Shown here in pieces: positions 22,841-33,011 of a stretch of DNA of 64,000 bases. Numbering within the stretch: position 1 is the stretch's first letter; every line of letters begins with the position of its first letter. A program made the translations under genes and the position numbers. Origin of the DNA: Liolophura sinensis (taxonomy: Eukaryota > Mollusca > Polyplacophora > Chitonida > Chitonidae); assembly GCF_032854445.1 (NCBI RefSeq), contig NW_027017963.1, positions 1 to 64,000 on the forward strand. Reading direction: 5' to 3'. Under the pieces are notes generated by a model. That model saw nothing but the letters and a program-made list of their open reading frames with translations. It was not told the origin of the DNA and did not search any database.

Positions 22841-25800
22841 AATGGGCTTGGCCCAAAGATTTGACGTCGTCTGGGCTACCGAAGGGCACATAACTTATAA
22901 TGAAAAGTTGAATATAGTAATGACCAGTCGCGATTGTGCATAGTTAATATAGCCGATTTCAAATAGAAAAAATAACAGGCAAAAATCCAAAAGTGGAAAA
23001 ACTGTTCCAATGCTGCTGGTAAGAGGCTAATCCGACGTATTTTTTGACGAGAAATCGAATGGTGCAAACCGCGTTGCTCTCCGACCAATACTTTTGCCTG
23101 TAGCCACAAATGAATAATCATTGATGTCAAGATCACGTGCCCAGCAACGGCTCTTACTCCATGGAAACCAAGGAAATTTGCAATTTTTCAACAGCTGGAG
23201 ATGCCTGGCCCAATTGCGCATCTTTTGGCACCTTATTGATGTGGGTCAGTGTTCAATTGTACTTTTTACAGCGGACTGTATCAAGTACCTTGTGTTTTTT
23301 TTATATACAAATGGTGTGGTTTTTCTACATGTAGATAAAGACATTGAGTTTGTCTTCGACTTAGAAGTAAGACAACTGCTGGGTGAGTTAAATGGGCTTG
23401 GCCCAAAGATTTGACGTCGTCTGGGCTACCGAAGGGCACATAACTTATAATGAAAAGTTGAATATAGTAATGACCAGTCGCGATTGTACATAGTTAATGT
23501 AGCCGATTTCAATTAGAAAAAATACCAGGCAAAAATCCAAAAGTGTAAAAACTGTTCCAATGCTGCTGGTAAGAGGCTAATCCGACGTATTTTTTGACGA
23601 GAAATCGAATGGTGCAAACCGCGTTGCTCTCCGACCAATACTTTTGGCTGTAGCCACAAATGAATAATCATTGATATCAAGATCACGTGCCCAGCAACGG
23701 CTCTTACTCCATGGAAACCAAGGAAATTTGCAATTTTTCAACAGCTGGAGATGCCTGGCCCAATTGCGCATCTTTTGGCACCTTATTGATGTGGGTCAGT
23801 GTTCAATTGTACTTTTTACAGCGGACTGTATCAAGTACCTTGTGTTTTTTTATATACAAATGGTGTGGTTTTTCTACATGTAGATAAAGACATTGAGTTT
23901 GTCTTCGACTTAGAAGTAAGACAACTGCTGGGTGAGTTAAATGGGCTTGGCCCAAAGATTTGACGTCGTCTGGGCTACCCAAGGCCACATAACTTATAAT
24001 GAAAAGTTGAATATAGTAATGACCAGTCGCGATTGTACATAGTTAATGTAGCCGATTTCAATTAGCAAAAAGACCAGGCAAAAATCCAAAAGTGGAAAAA
24101 CTGTTCCAATGCTGCTGGTAAGAGGCTAATCCGACGTATTTTTTGACGAGAAATCGAATGGTGCAAACCGCGTTGCTCTCCGACCAATACTTTTGGCTGT
24201 AGCCACAAATGAATAATCATTGATGTCAAGATCACGTGCCCAGCAACGGCTCTTACTCCATGGAAACCAAGGAAATTTGCAATTTTTCAACAGCTGGAGA
24301 TGCCTGGCCCAATTGCGCATCTTTTGGCACCTTATTGATGTGGGTCAGTGTTCAATTGTACTTTTTACAGCGGACTGTATCAAGTACCTTGTGTTTTTTT
24401 TATATACAAATGGTGTGGTTTTTCTACATGTAGATAAAGACATTGAGTTTGTCTTCGACTTAGAAGTAAGACAACTGCTGGGTGAGTTAAATGGGCTTGG
24501 CCCAAAGATTTGACGTCGTCTGGGCTACCGAAGGGCACATAACTTATAATGAAAAGTTGAATATAGTAATGACCAGTCGCGATTGTAAATAGTTAATGTA
24601 GCCGATTTCAATTAGCAAAAAGACCTGGCAAAAATCCAAAAGTGGAAAAACTGTTCCAATGCTGCTGGTAAGAGGCTAATCCGACGTATTTTTTGACGAG
24701 AAATCCAATGGTGCAAACCGCGTTGCTCTCCGACCAATACTTTTGGCTGTAGCCACAAATGAATAATCATTGATGTCAAGATCGCGTGCCCAGCAACGGC
24801 TCTTACTCCATGGAAACCAAGGAAATTTGCAATTTGTCAACAGCTGGAGATGCCTGGCCCAATTGCCCATCTTTTGGCACCTTATTGATGTGGGTCAGTG
24901 TTCAATTGTACTTTTTACAGCGGACTGTATCAAGTACCTTGTGTTTTTTTTATATACAAATGGTGTGGTTTTTCTACATGTAGATAAAGACATTGAGTTT
25001 GTCTTCGACTTAGAAGTAAGACATTTGCTGGGTGAGTTAAATGGGTTTGGCCCAAAGATTTGACGTCGTCTGGGCTACCGAAGGGCACATAACTTGTAAT
25101 GAAAAGTTGAATATAGTAATGACCAGTCGCGATTGTACATAGTTAATGTAGCCGATTTCAATTAGCAAAAAGACCTGGCAAAAATCCAAAAGTGGAAAAA
25201 CTGTTCCAATGCTGCTGGTTAATCCGACGTATTTTTTGACGAGAAATCGAATGGTGCAAACCGCGTTGCTCTCCGACCAATACTTTTGGCTGTAGCCACA
25301 AATGAATAATCATTGATGTCAAGATCATGTGCCCAGCAACGGCTCTTACTCCATGGAAACCAAGGAAATTTGCAATTTTTAAACAGCTGGAGATGCCTGG
25401 CCCAATTGCGCATCTTTTGGCACCTTATTGATGTGGGTCAGTGTTCAATTGTACTTTTTACAGCGGACTGTATCAAGTACCTTGTGTTTTTTTTATATAC
25501 AAATGGAGTGGTTTTTCTACATGTAGATAAAGACATTGAGTTTGTCTTCCACTTAGGAGTAAGACATTTGCTGGGTGAGTTAAATGGGCTTGGCCCAAAG
25601 ATTTGACGTCGTCTGGGCTACCGAAGGGCACATAACTTATAATGAAAAGTTGAATATAGTAATGACCAGTCGCGATTGTACATAGTAAATGTAGCCGATT
25701 TCAATTCGCAAAAAGACCAGGCAAAAATCCAAAAGTAGAAAAACTGTTCCAATGCTGCTGGTAAGAGGCTAATCCGACGTATTTTGTGACGAGAAATCGA

Positions 25801-26844
25801 ATGGTGCAAACCGCGTTGCTCTCCGACCAATACTTTTGGCTGTAGCCACAAATGAATAATCATTGATGTCAAGATCACGTGCCCAGCAACGGCTCTTACT
25901 CCATGGAAACCAAGGAAATTTGCAATTTTTCAACAGCTGGAGATGCCTGGCCCAATTGCGCATCTTTTGGCACCTTATTGATGTGGGTCAGTGTTCAATT
26001 GTACTTTTTACAGCGGACTGTATCAAGTACCTTGTGTTTTTTTTTATATACAAATGGTTTGGTTTTTCTACATGTAGATAAAGACATTGAGTTTGTCTTC
26101 GACTTAGAAGTAAGACATTTGCTGGGTGAGTTAAATGGGCTTGGCCCAAAGATTTGACGTCGTCTGGGCTACCGAAGGGCACATAACTTATAATGAAAAG
26201 TTGAATATAGTAATGACCAGTCGCGATTGTACATAGTTAATGTAGCCGATTTCAATTAGCAAAAAGACCAGGCAAAAATCCAAAAGTGGAAAAACTGTTC
26301 CAATGCTGCTGGTTAACCCGACGTATTTTTTGACGAGAAATCGAATGGTGCAAACCGCGTTGCTCTCCGACCAATACTTTTGGCTGTAGCCACAAATGAA
26401 TAATCATTGATGTCAAGATCACGTGCCCAGCAACGGCTCTTACTCCATGGAAACCAAGGAAATTTGCAATTTGTAAACAGCTGGAGATGCCTGGCCCAAT
26501 TGCGCATCTTTTGGCACCTTATTGATGTGGGTCAGTGTTCAATTGTACTTTTTACAGCGGACTGTATCAAGTACCTTGTGTTTTTTTTATATACAAATGG
26601 TGTCGTTTTTCTACATGTAGATAAAGACATTGAGTTTGTCTTCGACTTAGGAGTAAGACAGCTGCTGGGTGAGTTAAATGGGCTTGGCCCAAAGATTTGA
26701 CGTCGTCTGGGCTACCGAAGGGCACATAACTTATAATGAAAAGTTGAATATAGTAATGACCAGTTGCGATGGTACATAGTAAATGTAGCCGATTTCAATT
26801 CGCAAAAAGACCAGGCAAAAATCCAAAAGTGGAAAAACTGTTCC

Positions 26845-26850
26845 AATGCT
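26845..26850. repeat. Left target-site duplication of the LINE
   Basis: AATGCT, repeated at 33006-33011. Removing 6,155 bp of element plus 6 bp puts the next monomer exactly 550 bp from the previous one (landmark at 26407 to 33118 equals 550 + 6161), confirming the boundaries. Confidence 0.85.
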
Positions 26851-27093
26851 AACATAACGCACAAGATGGCGTCTATCGAATAGGGCGGACCAGTGAGAGG
26901 TGGTAATCCTGGCTGACTTGAGAGTTTCCCTAAGTTGATTCACATATGTTTGTGTGGATATGTTCTACATTTGGTAATTTGGGCAATTAAACGTGAAGAT
27001 AGAGTTCATGAAGCAGAGAATTGCTAAAATCAGTGACAGCAAAAACAGTGCTTGTGACTTACCTGTTGATCCAGCCTGAACAACAACAACACC
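26851..27093 (+). other. LINE 5' UTR (putative internal promoter)
   Basis: 243 bp between the insertion junction and the ORF1 ATG, with no open frame of note. It begins AACATAACGCACAAGATGG and ends in CAACAACAACACC just before the start codon. As in other LINEs it should hold an internal Pol II promoter. The short defined 5' end next to the target duplication indicates the insertion is not 5'-truncated. Confidence 0.55.
26861..26872 (+). promoter_or_regulatory. YY1-like motif at the LINE 5' end
   Basis: ACAAGATGGCGT starts 11 nt into the element and matches the core of the animal YY1 site (AAGATGGCG). Mammalian L1 elements carry a similar CAAGATGG motif at about the same distance from their start, where it positions transcription. 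A role here is inferred from sequence and position only. Confidence 0.35.
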
Positions 27094-28153
27094 ATGAACC
27101 AACCTCGGATTGAGTCTCTCTTCAGTGGGGCGTGCAGTGAAAAGGTAACTGCTAGTACTAACTCTGATATAGTCCAAAATGAAAATTCGAAGACGTCACC
27201 TGGAATTCCTGCTAGTAGTAACCTTGCTCAGCCCTCAAGAACGGCAATATCAAGATTTTCAGGAAAACGTAAACTGAATCTGGTCGCCAAAAATCCCAGC
27301 ATTAAAAGGTTGAATTCATTACCCGACATTCAGTCCATAATTTGTGCTGATCGAGGTGAGGACGAAACCGAGTTATACGAGGTAACAAACTTCAAGGCTG
27401 GAACTGACTAACTTTCTTACCGAGAGCATATTGACACCTCAAGTCAGCAAACATCTAAATTGCCTAATCCTGAATGCTGTAGAAACGGCTATAAAACCAC
27501 TAATTGAGCTAGTATCGTCGAGTAAGAATGACATAACAACCCTTGCACGTAAAGTTGACAGTCTACAACTAGAAATTGCTGACAGGGATAAGACAATTTG
27601 TGAATGTAAGGCTGAAATATCAGATCTAAAATCTGAACTGGCAATCGTCAATTCCCTACTCAGAAAAAGCTCAGAAGAAAATATGCGACAAAAGGATGAA
27701 TTCCAGTCCCTTTTAGACAAAGCCGAACAATATAGTAGACGAGAGTGTCTGCGGATTTCTGGCCTTTCACTTCAACCAGGTGAAACGACTGATGACGCGG
27801 TGTGCCGACTTGCAAGTCATCTTAATATTGAAATGTGTAAAAAAGATATCTCGCGATCACATTTTATTGGAAAAAAACAGTCCCAGATAATCGTTAGGTT
27901 TGTTTCGTACCGAACCAGATCTGAACTGATTAGAGCACGTCCATTAATGAAGAGCGCCAATGGTTACACAGGGGTGTATATAAATGAAGATCTCACGAAA
28001 ACTAGGTATAAGCCCTTTAAAAGATTACTTCAAAAGAAGAAAGAAGGTGTGATTTTCTCAGCCTGGACACACGACGGAAATGTGTTCTATTGTTCCCAAG
28101 ACGGGGGAGTGAAGGTGCAGGTGGCTTCTGAATGGGATCTCGAGAACATGTAA
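27094..28153 (+). pseudogene. LINE ORF1 protein (coiled coil, RRM-like), frameshifted
   Basis: ORF1 of the LINE, an RNA-binding chaperone-type protein that packages element RNA in related families. The N-terminal part (27094-27411, 105 codons, ATG in ACACCATGAAC) is low-complexity and basic. The reading frame then shifts: the second part is open from 27386 to 28153, so a one-base-scale indel lies between about 27383 and 27411. The second part has a long heptad-like helix rich in L, K, E, S (about 27510-27735) and then EQYSRRECLRISGL (27725-27766), the junction typical of invertebrate LINE ORF1 proteins leading into an RRM-like domain. A basic C-terminal section follows with VYINEDLTKTRYKPFKRLL (near 27977). 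The total would be about 345-350 residues. No ATG opens the second part, which supports one broken ORF rather than two genes. Confidence 0.85.
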
Positions 28154-29062
28154 TCAACCTGGTCAAATCACTTTTCCCGTGCAGGATACAGGAGTGTTCA
28201 TACTTTAATCATTAAAGACAGCCGACCGATGTGCTTTCTGTATAGTAACTCTGACTGTACATGCGTGTCTACTAACACAAAAGTGCGGTCTGCTGCCGTA
28301 ACTTACGTATTAGCAGATAATATGTACGCTACTCCAACACAAACTGCTGCTCAATGTCTCTCTCTAAAACACTTGACTTGATCAACAATATAGTACTCAC
28401 AACGAATTGGTCTTGGACATGTGTAAATGGCCGTGTAAATGTACATGTATACATACATATATCCATATATCTGCATAAGTAAGCCCGAAAAATTAAAAAA
28501 TTTATCTGATAGTTAAGAATATATAAATGTATATATGCATTTGGCCATGACACATTAAATATTCCAGTTCAATTACCGGATAAATTTCAAATTAAACTAC
28601 AAATATTAGGGAACAATAAATATATGAAGTAGACGGGAAAATGACGTCATTATGTTTGTGTACCAAGCTACAGGGTACCAAAAGTGAAAAGTCACGGTTA
28701 ACAAAACGTACAATCTATTTGTATTGTCTTTGACCATTTTTCAGTATCCTTCCAGTGAGCCCAAATCGTTGTTTATCCGATAAGTAGATAAATAATTACC
28801 ATTCAAAACTATACGGAAGATTGGCCCTCATTTCTGATTAATAGTTGTCTCCTTTAGGCAAATCCCAATTCTCAATATATAAGTTGAAAATACTCACCTT
28901 AGTGATAACATTTGTAAACAAACTGTCATTGTTAATAACTTCCTCATGATACTTTATTGTGTCAGTAACCCACCTCTCCCTATACGCTTCTGTCTGGGAC
29001 TGGTGCTTCTGAGGACGTACTATGTACGCACCTTTACACATATTTTTTGTGATTTATTTTGA
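28154..29062 (+). other. LINE inter-ORF spacer, no gene
   Basis: About 0.9 kb of AT-rich sequence between the ORF1 stop and the open frame of ORF2. There is no recognisable protein on either strand; the short minus-strand frames here show no motif. It contains a run of TACATGTATACATACATA-type repeats near 28441-28480. Many related LINEs have a shorter gap, so this could be a degenerate coding part, an internal ribosome-entry region or simple spacer. Confidence 0.6.
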
Positions 29063-29437
29063 AATTCTTACTTGTATGTACTGGACTATGTTACACGTGA
29101 TCTTACCGATAACTACATGCGTAATAAACAAAAATTCGAGCTGTTATCAAGTGAGTACAATGGTAACCAGGCTAGAACATGTGCTTCTTTCTTTCTTAAA
29201 TGTTGTTACGTCATGGATTACCTAAGTCAATATCGTGTGGCAATCGGAACTTGGTATAACTTTGTGTGCTGTAAAAGCAGGGTACACCTAATCAAACTTA
29301 TAAACTTGCTGAATGAATTAACAGTGATTTGTAATGCTACTGACTCTTTACTATTTTGTGTTATTATAGGTATTCTTTGTATGTTAAACAACTTGAATTA
29401 CGTTTTAATTGTCATTATCGCATTACTGCTGCGATGC

Positions 29438-29464
29438 GGAGATATACATAAAAATCCGGGACCA
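29438..29464 (+). other. 2A-like ribosome-skipping motif in ORF2
   Basis: GDIHKNPGP follows a hydrophobic segment (LNYVLIVIIALLLRC) and directly precedes the endonuclease domain. The 2A consensus is D-(V/I)-E-x-N-P-G-P; here the glutamate is histidine, and the rest is kept. 2A-like peptides are known at the N-terminus of ORF2 in several invertebrate LINEs, where they separate a leader from the catalytic protein. Skipping would occur between the Gly codon (29459-29461) and the Pro codon (29462-29464). Activity of the His variant is uncertain. Confidence 0.7.
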
Positions 29465-29476
29465 CCAAGCTCGCAT

Positions 29477-30180
29477 AACTTAAGATGTTGTCATTTTAAT
29501 GCTAGGAGCCTTCTGGCTCAGTCTGATGATCAAATGTCATCATATTCTAAGTTAGACGAAGTCTCAACCGTACTTGTAAATGAACATGATTACGATATTA
29601 TTTGTGTAACAGAAACTTGGCTTAGTTCTGCCATACCAGATGAAAGAGTTAATATAGAAGGGTACTACATTATAAGGAAAGACAGAGATAGGCATGGTGG
29701 GGGTGTTGCCATTTATTGTAAGTCATCATTGAATATCACACGCAGATTAGATCTTGAAAATGAAAATGAAATGCTATGGATTACAATTGAATTGTTCAAT
29801 AGAAGTGTATTAGTTGCTGTATGTTACCGCCCTCCTAACCAATCAACGGAATCACGGGATCTTTTTATTGATAACTTTGATTCTACTCTCACTTCTGTTA
29901 TATCAGAAAACCCACATGCTTTACTAATATTTGGTGATTTTAACGATCGCTGCACTGACTGGAATAAATACCATGATAAGAGTGAATTAAAAATGAAACT
30001 TTTCGACCTTTTGGCTGGAAAAAATTTATTTCAAATACTGAATGAGCCGACAAGATATACGGAAGATAGTGCTTATTTATTAGATCTAATAATCACTGAC
30101 AATATGAGATATGTAATAGATTACGGAGTGGCTTGTCCCATGGCTAATCTTGACCACTGCACGATCTATTGTAAACTGGA
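29477..30180 (+). other. Apurinic-type endonuclease domain of LINE ORF2
   Basis: Conserved blocks in order: CHFNARSLL at the start (Asn), VTETWLS (Glu codon 29612-29614), GGGVAIYCK, VCYRPPNQS, IFGDFNDRCTDW (Asp codon 29936-29938), LLDLIITDN, and NLDHCTIYC (His codon 30155-30157). The catalytic Asn, Glu, Asp and His positions are retained. The usual Ser of the SDH motif is Leu here. The domain cuts one strand of target DNA to prime reverse transcription. Confidence 0.9.
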
Positions 30181-30839
30181 TGTTCTTTGCAATGATAAAC
30201 CTAAATCTTTTAAAAGACATGTATGGGACCTTAAATGTGCTGATATAGACCGTCTACGTAACTTACTGTCTGTCTCACCCTGGGATATATGTGACGTTTT
30301 CACTGATATAAATGACAAAGTGTATGCATGGTCAAATCTTTTTCTGTCATGCTGTAAGGAAACTATCCCAAATAAAGAAATTACCGTGAGACCTCGCGAC
30401 AAGCCCTGGATGACCAATGATGTGCGATATAAGTTACGAATTCGAAATAGATGCTTTAAAAAGTATAAAAGATCTAAAAATGAAAAAGATAAATTTCGCT
30501 TCTATATAGCCAGAAGGGAGGCCAACACAGCCAAAAGAGAGGCTATTCGTCGCTATGCTACACGTCTAAAAACCAAACTATCTGACCCAAATCTAGATAC
30601 CAAGACTTACTGGTCTTCAATGAAGTCAATGTTGGGTTCTAAAGCAAAACCTCCAATACCACCACTACTTGTAAATGGTAAAAATGTGTCCAGTGATATT
30701 GATAAGGCCAATGCTTTCTGTGCATTCTTTGCATCACATTCTGACCTTCCATCTCCTGTCCCCGACTTGCCGGACTTCTCCTTCGTTACTACAACTCGTT
30801 TAAACAGTATACAAATAACTGAAAAGGAAGTCGGCCAGT

Positions 30840-31640
30840 GTCTCAGTTCGTTAAATACAAAAAAGGCATCAGGTCCGGATGGGATCAGTAATTTTATGTT
30901 GCAGAGTGCAGCAGGAAGTATAACACCCTCGCTTACTAAACTATTTAACTCTTCATTACAAAACGGCGTCTTTCCGTCCGCGTGGAAAAGGTGCCGCGTT
31001 TGCCCAGTATTTAAAAAAGGTGATCGACATTGTATTTCTAACTACAGACCAGTATGTCTTCAACCATCGATATCCAAAGTATTTGAAAAAGTCGTCTATA
31101 AACATTTATATCAATATCTTACGATAAACAATATTCTTATTCCTCACAATGCAGGATTCAAAAGTGGTGATTCAACTATCTGTCAACTAACTAAAATCGT
31201 CCATAATATTTATAAAGGTTTAGACAACGGTAATGATATGTGTTTGGTATTCTTGGATGTGAGCAAAGCCTTTGACAAGGTTTGGCACACAGGTTTACTA
31301 TTTAAGTTGAGGCAGATGGGTATTGGAGGAATGTTACTGGCGTGGATAAATGATTACTTATCTGATCGATCAATCTCTGTTTGCCTCAACGGTAAAGAAT
31401 CTAGCTCGAATCCTACGTACTCAGGAGTTCCTCAGGGCTCTGTACTTGGTCCTTTGTTGTTTCTTATCTTCATAAATGATATAAATACTAATATTGAATG
31501 TGACATAAATATATTTGCTGACGAGACATCCTTGTTAGAAGAAATTAAAGATTTACCAGTCTCAGAAACTAGACTGAACCGTGACCTTAGCAAGTTAGCG
31601 TCGTGGGCAAATCAATGGTGTGTCACATTCAATGCTCTTA
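30840..31640 (+). other. Reverse transcriptase domain of LINE ORF2
   Basis: Motifs in order: KKASGPDGIS (near 30860), FKKGDRHCISNYRPVCL, NAGFKSGDST, motif A FLDVSKAFDKVWH (catalytic Asp 31256-31258), motif B SGVPQGSVLGPLLFLIFIND (from 31421), and motif C IFADETSL (31511-31534). Motif C should have two Asp; here the second codon is GAG (31523-31525), giving Glu. This single change probably abolishes or severely lowers activity. Confidence 0.93.
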
Positions 31641-32451
31641 AGACAGTTTATTTACTTGTATCATTAAAGGGAAATCCTTCCTATCCCAAACTGTATCTTA
31701 ATGGCACGGAGGTGAAGAGCGTTCAGTCCCACAAACACCTTGGGATCTTTTTACAACACAATGGGAAATGGGACGAACACATTAGAAACTTAGTTAATAA
31801 ATGTAACAAAAAACTGAGTATTCTCAACCGATGTAAGAAATGCCTTACCCGAAAATGTTTGAAAACTCTATACTTCAGTCAAATAAGATCTACCATCGAA
31901 TATGGTGACATCCTGTTTGACAATTGTGGTATAGTGTTGTCTCAAAAACTTGAAACAATTCAGCGAAGAGCTGCTCTTCTCTGTTCTGGGGGCCTACGTC
32001 GGACATCGTATAGTAAATTATTAAATGAACTAAGATGGGAACCCGCTTTATGTGAGACGTGGATCCCACAGAATTCTTCTTTTCCATAAAATTATAAATG
32101 GGCTATCGCCTCCTTATTTGAAAAAATTACTACCATGCGGAAATGAAGCTGTCGTCAGTACATACAATCTACGAAATAAGCACAACATCCGTCTTCCCAA
32201 AGGTCGTATCCAGTTGTACATGTCGTCATTTATTCCCCAAACAATTAAAGATTGGAATTCAATACCTCTCCACTTTCGTCACGACTCTCTAGAAAAGCTT
32301 AAATCCTATCTTAAACCTAGTTTTGTTGACAGCATTACTATTTCCGTACTGTACGATTCTTTTGTAACATTTTCCTCGATACTGCATTGTAGGATGCGGA
32401 TGGGACTGAGCGCTCTTCACGCAGACTTATTTACCAATGGCCTTTCAGTCT

Positions 32452-32490
32452 TGTCATAAATGTAATTACAAATGTGAAAATTCTCATCAT
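32452..32490 (+). other. C-terminal Cys/His motif of LINE ORF2
   Basis: In the third frame of ORF2 the sequence reads CHKCNYKCENSHH, a Cys-x2-Cys-x3-Cys-x3/4-His pattern of the kind found near the C-terminus of ORF2 in CR1/L2-type elements. The TAA at 32503 follows a few codons later, then the same frame stays open to 32751. Confidence 0.65.
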
Positions 32491-32751
32491 TTTCTTATTG
32501 AATAACCCGCATATGCCGCTCAAAGGAAGCACATGTTCGACAGGTTTACTAAAACGATTTCTCCAAATGCTCACTTATCTATTTTCCTTCCGCATTGCTC
32601 AAAACATATATCAAATATTTTACTTTTTGGATCAAATGACCTATCTCTTGAAGACAATAAAACCATATTCTGTTCTGTGCACAAATTCGTTCAAGATACT
32701 CGAAGATTTATCCATCGTACTCACCAAGAAGTTCAAACAAGCTCCTTTTAA

Positions 32752-33005
32752 GGTACAAAGTGCTAAGACTGAAACCCATTCCTAAATCTGTTATATAATC
32801 GGTACATAATGAAGTATATGAGTGTGTGCAGTATTGGATGCCTATGTGTATTGTAAATATTGTAAATATTTTATTCTTCACTATCAAGTTTTGATTATAT
32901 AAATGTATGATGTATATAAGTTTGAGGAGACCCCCTAGTGACCCATGGGTTGTGGGATATCCTCAGCAAACAAATAAAGAATTAAATAAAAAATTAAATT
33001 AAATG
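32752..33005 (+). other. LINE 3' UTR and A/T-rich tail
   Basis: 254 bp after the ORF2 stop. It contains TATTGTAAATATTGTAAATAT, a possible stem-loop (GAGGA at 32924-32928 with TCCTC at 32960-32964, enclosing the palindrome ACCCATGGGT at 32941-32950), several AATAAA hexamers near the end and the tail TTAAATAAAAAATTAAATT. CR1/L2-type LINEs commonly use a 3' stem-loop plus a short simple repeat for template recognition, which fits. No similarity to the SINE 3' end is seen. Confidence 0.6.
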
Positions 33006-33011
33006 AATGCT
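33006..33011. repeat. Right target-site duplication of the LINE
   Basis: AATGCT, matching 26845-26850; satellite sequence resumes directly (GCTGTCAAGAGGCTAATCC). Confidence 0.85.

Larger units (their letters stand above)
21318..26850. repeat. 550-bp satellite array, segment 3
   Basis: About ten monomers up to the LINE insertion point. Three carry the 7-bp deletion that gives GGTTAATCCG or GGTTAACCCG (near 22480, 25219, 26313). The stretch 21770-22840 has an unusual density of one-base indels. The last monomer is cut by the LINE after TTCCAATGCT (26841-26850) and resumes at 33006. Confidence 0.96.
29117..32751 (+). pseudogene. LINE ORF2 polyprotein (2A-like leader, endonuclease, reverse transcriptase), broken
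   Basis: ORF2 supplies the nicking endonuclease and reverse transcriptase for target-primed reverse transcription. The frame opens at 29063; the first in-frame ATG is at 29117, which I take as the start. Order: leader with two hydrophobic stretches (about 29340-29435); 2A-like GDIHKNPGP (29438-29464); endonuclease (about 29477-30180); linker; RT (about 30840-31640); thumb/connection region; Cys/His motif (32452-32490); C-terminal IFCSVHKFVQDTRRF-like end. Damage: the first frame ends at 32089, because a frameshift near 32050 moves the sequence into the frame ending at 32459. A second frameshift lies near 32440-32452, and an in-frame TAA is at 32503-32505. The RT motif FADD reads FADE. Without the damage the protein would be about 1,210 residues, normal for such elements when the leader is included. 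Confidence 0.92.
26851..33005 (+). mobile_element. Non-LTR retrotransposon (LINE, CR1/L2-like group), full length but decayed
   Basis: This 6,155-bp element is inserted in the satellite in the same direction as the listed strand. Order: 5' UTR (26851-27093), ORF1 (27094-28153, one frameshift), an unusually long AT-rich spacer (28154-29062), ORF2 (from about 29117 to 32751, two frameshifts and one stop), 3' UTR and an A/T-rich tail ending ATTAAATTAAATG. ORF2 has an apurinic-type endonuclease and a reverse transcriptase, with a Cys/His motif near its C-terminus. This arrangement is that of the CR1/L2/Jockey assemblage; I cannot fix the clade by eye. The short target duplication and lack of LTRs agree. 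The copy cannot be autonomous, because both ORFs are broken and the RT catalytic motif is altered. Confidence 0.95.

Noticed and set aside
1-26850. Dozens of recurring 60-112-codon open frames on both strands in the satellite
   Set aside because: They are the same few frames of the 550-bp monomer seen again in every unit, overlap one another on opposite strands, and are broken by homopolymer and small indels in many units. Nothing resembles a known protein.
27060-27079. TACCTGTTGATCCAGCCTG resembling the 5' end of 18S rRNA
   Set aside because: The match needs a gap and has mismatches over only about 20 bp, with no further rRNA similarity on either side; most likely chance.
27439-27720. Minus-strand 93-codon frame opposite ORF1
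   Set aside because: It is the antisense shadow of the coiled-coil coding region.
32474-32785. 103-codon plus-strand frame at the LINE 3' end as a separate gene
   Set aside because: The neighbouring frame ending at 32751 carries the recognisable ORF2 C-terminus (VHKFVQDTRRF); this one is an alternative-frame reading.
26851-33005. The LINE as the mobilising partner of the SINE
   Set aside because: Their 3' ends share no similarity: the SINE ends in a pure A tail after GGCGTAAAAC, the LINE in an A/T-rich repeat after a different hairpin.
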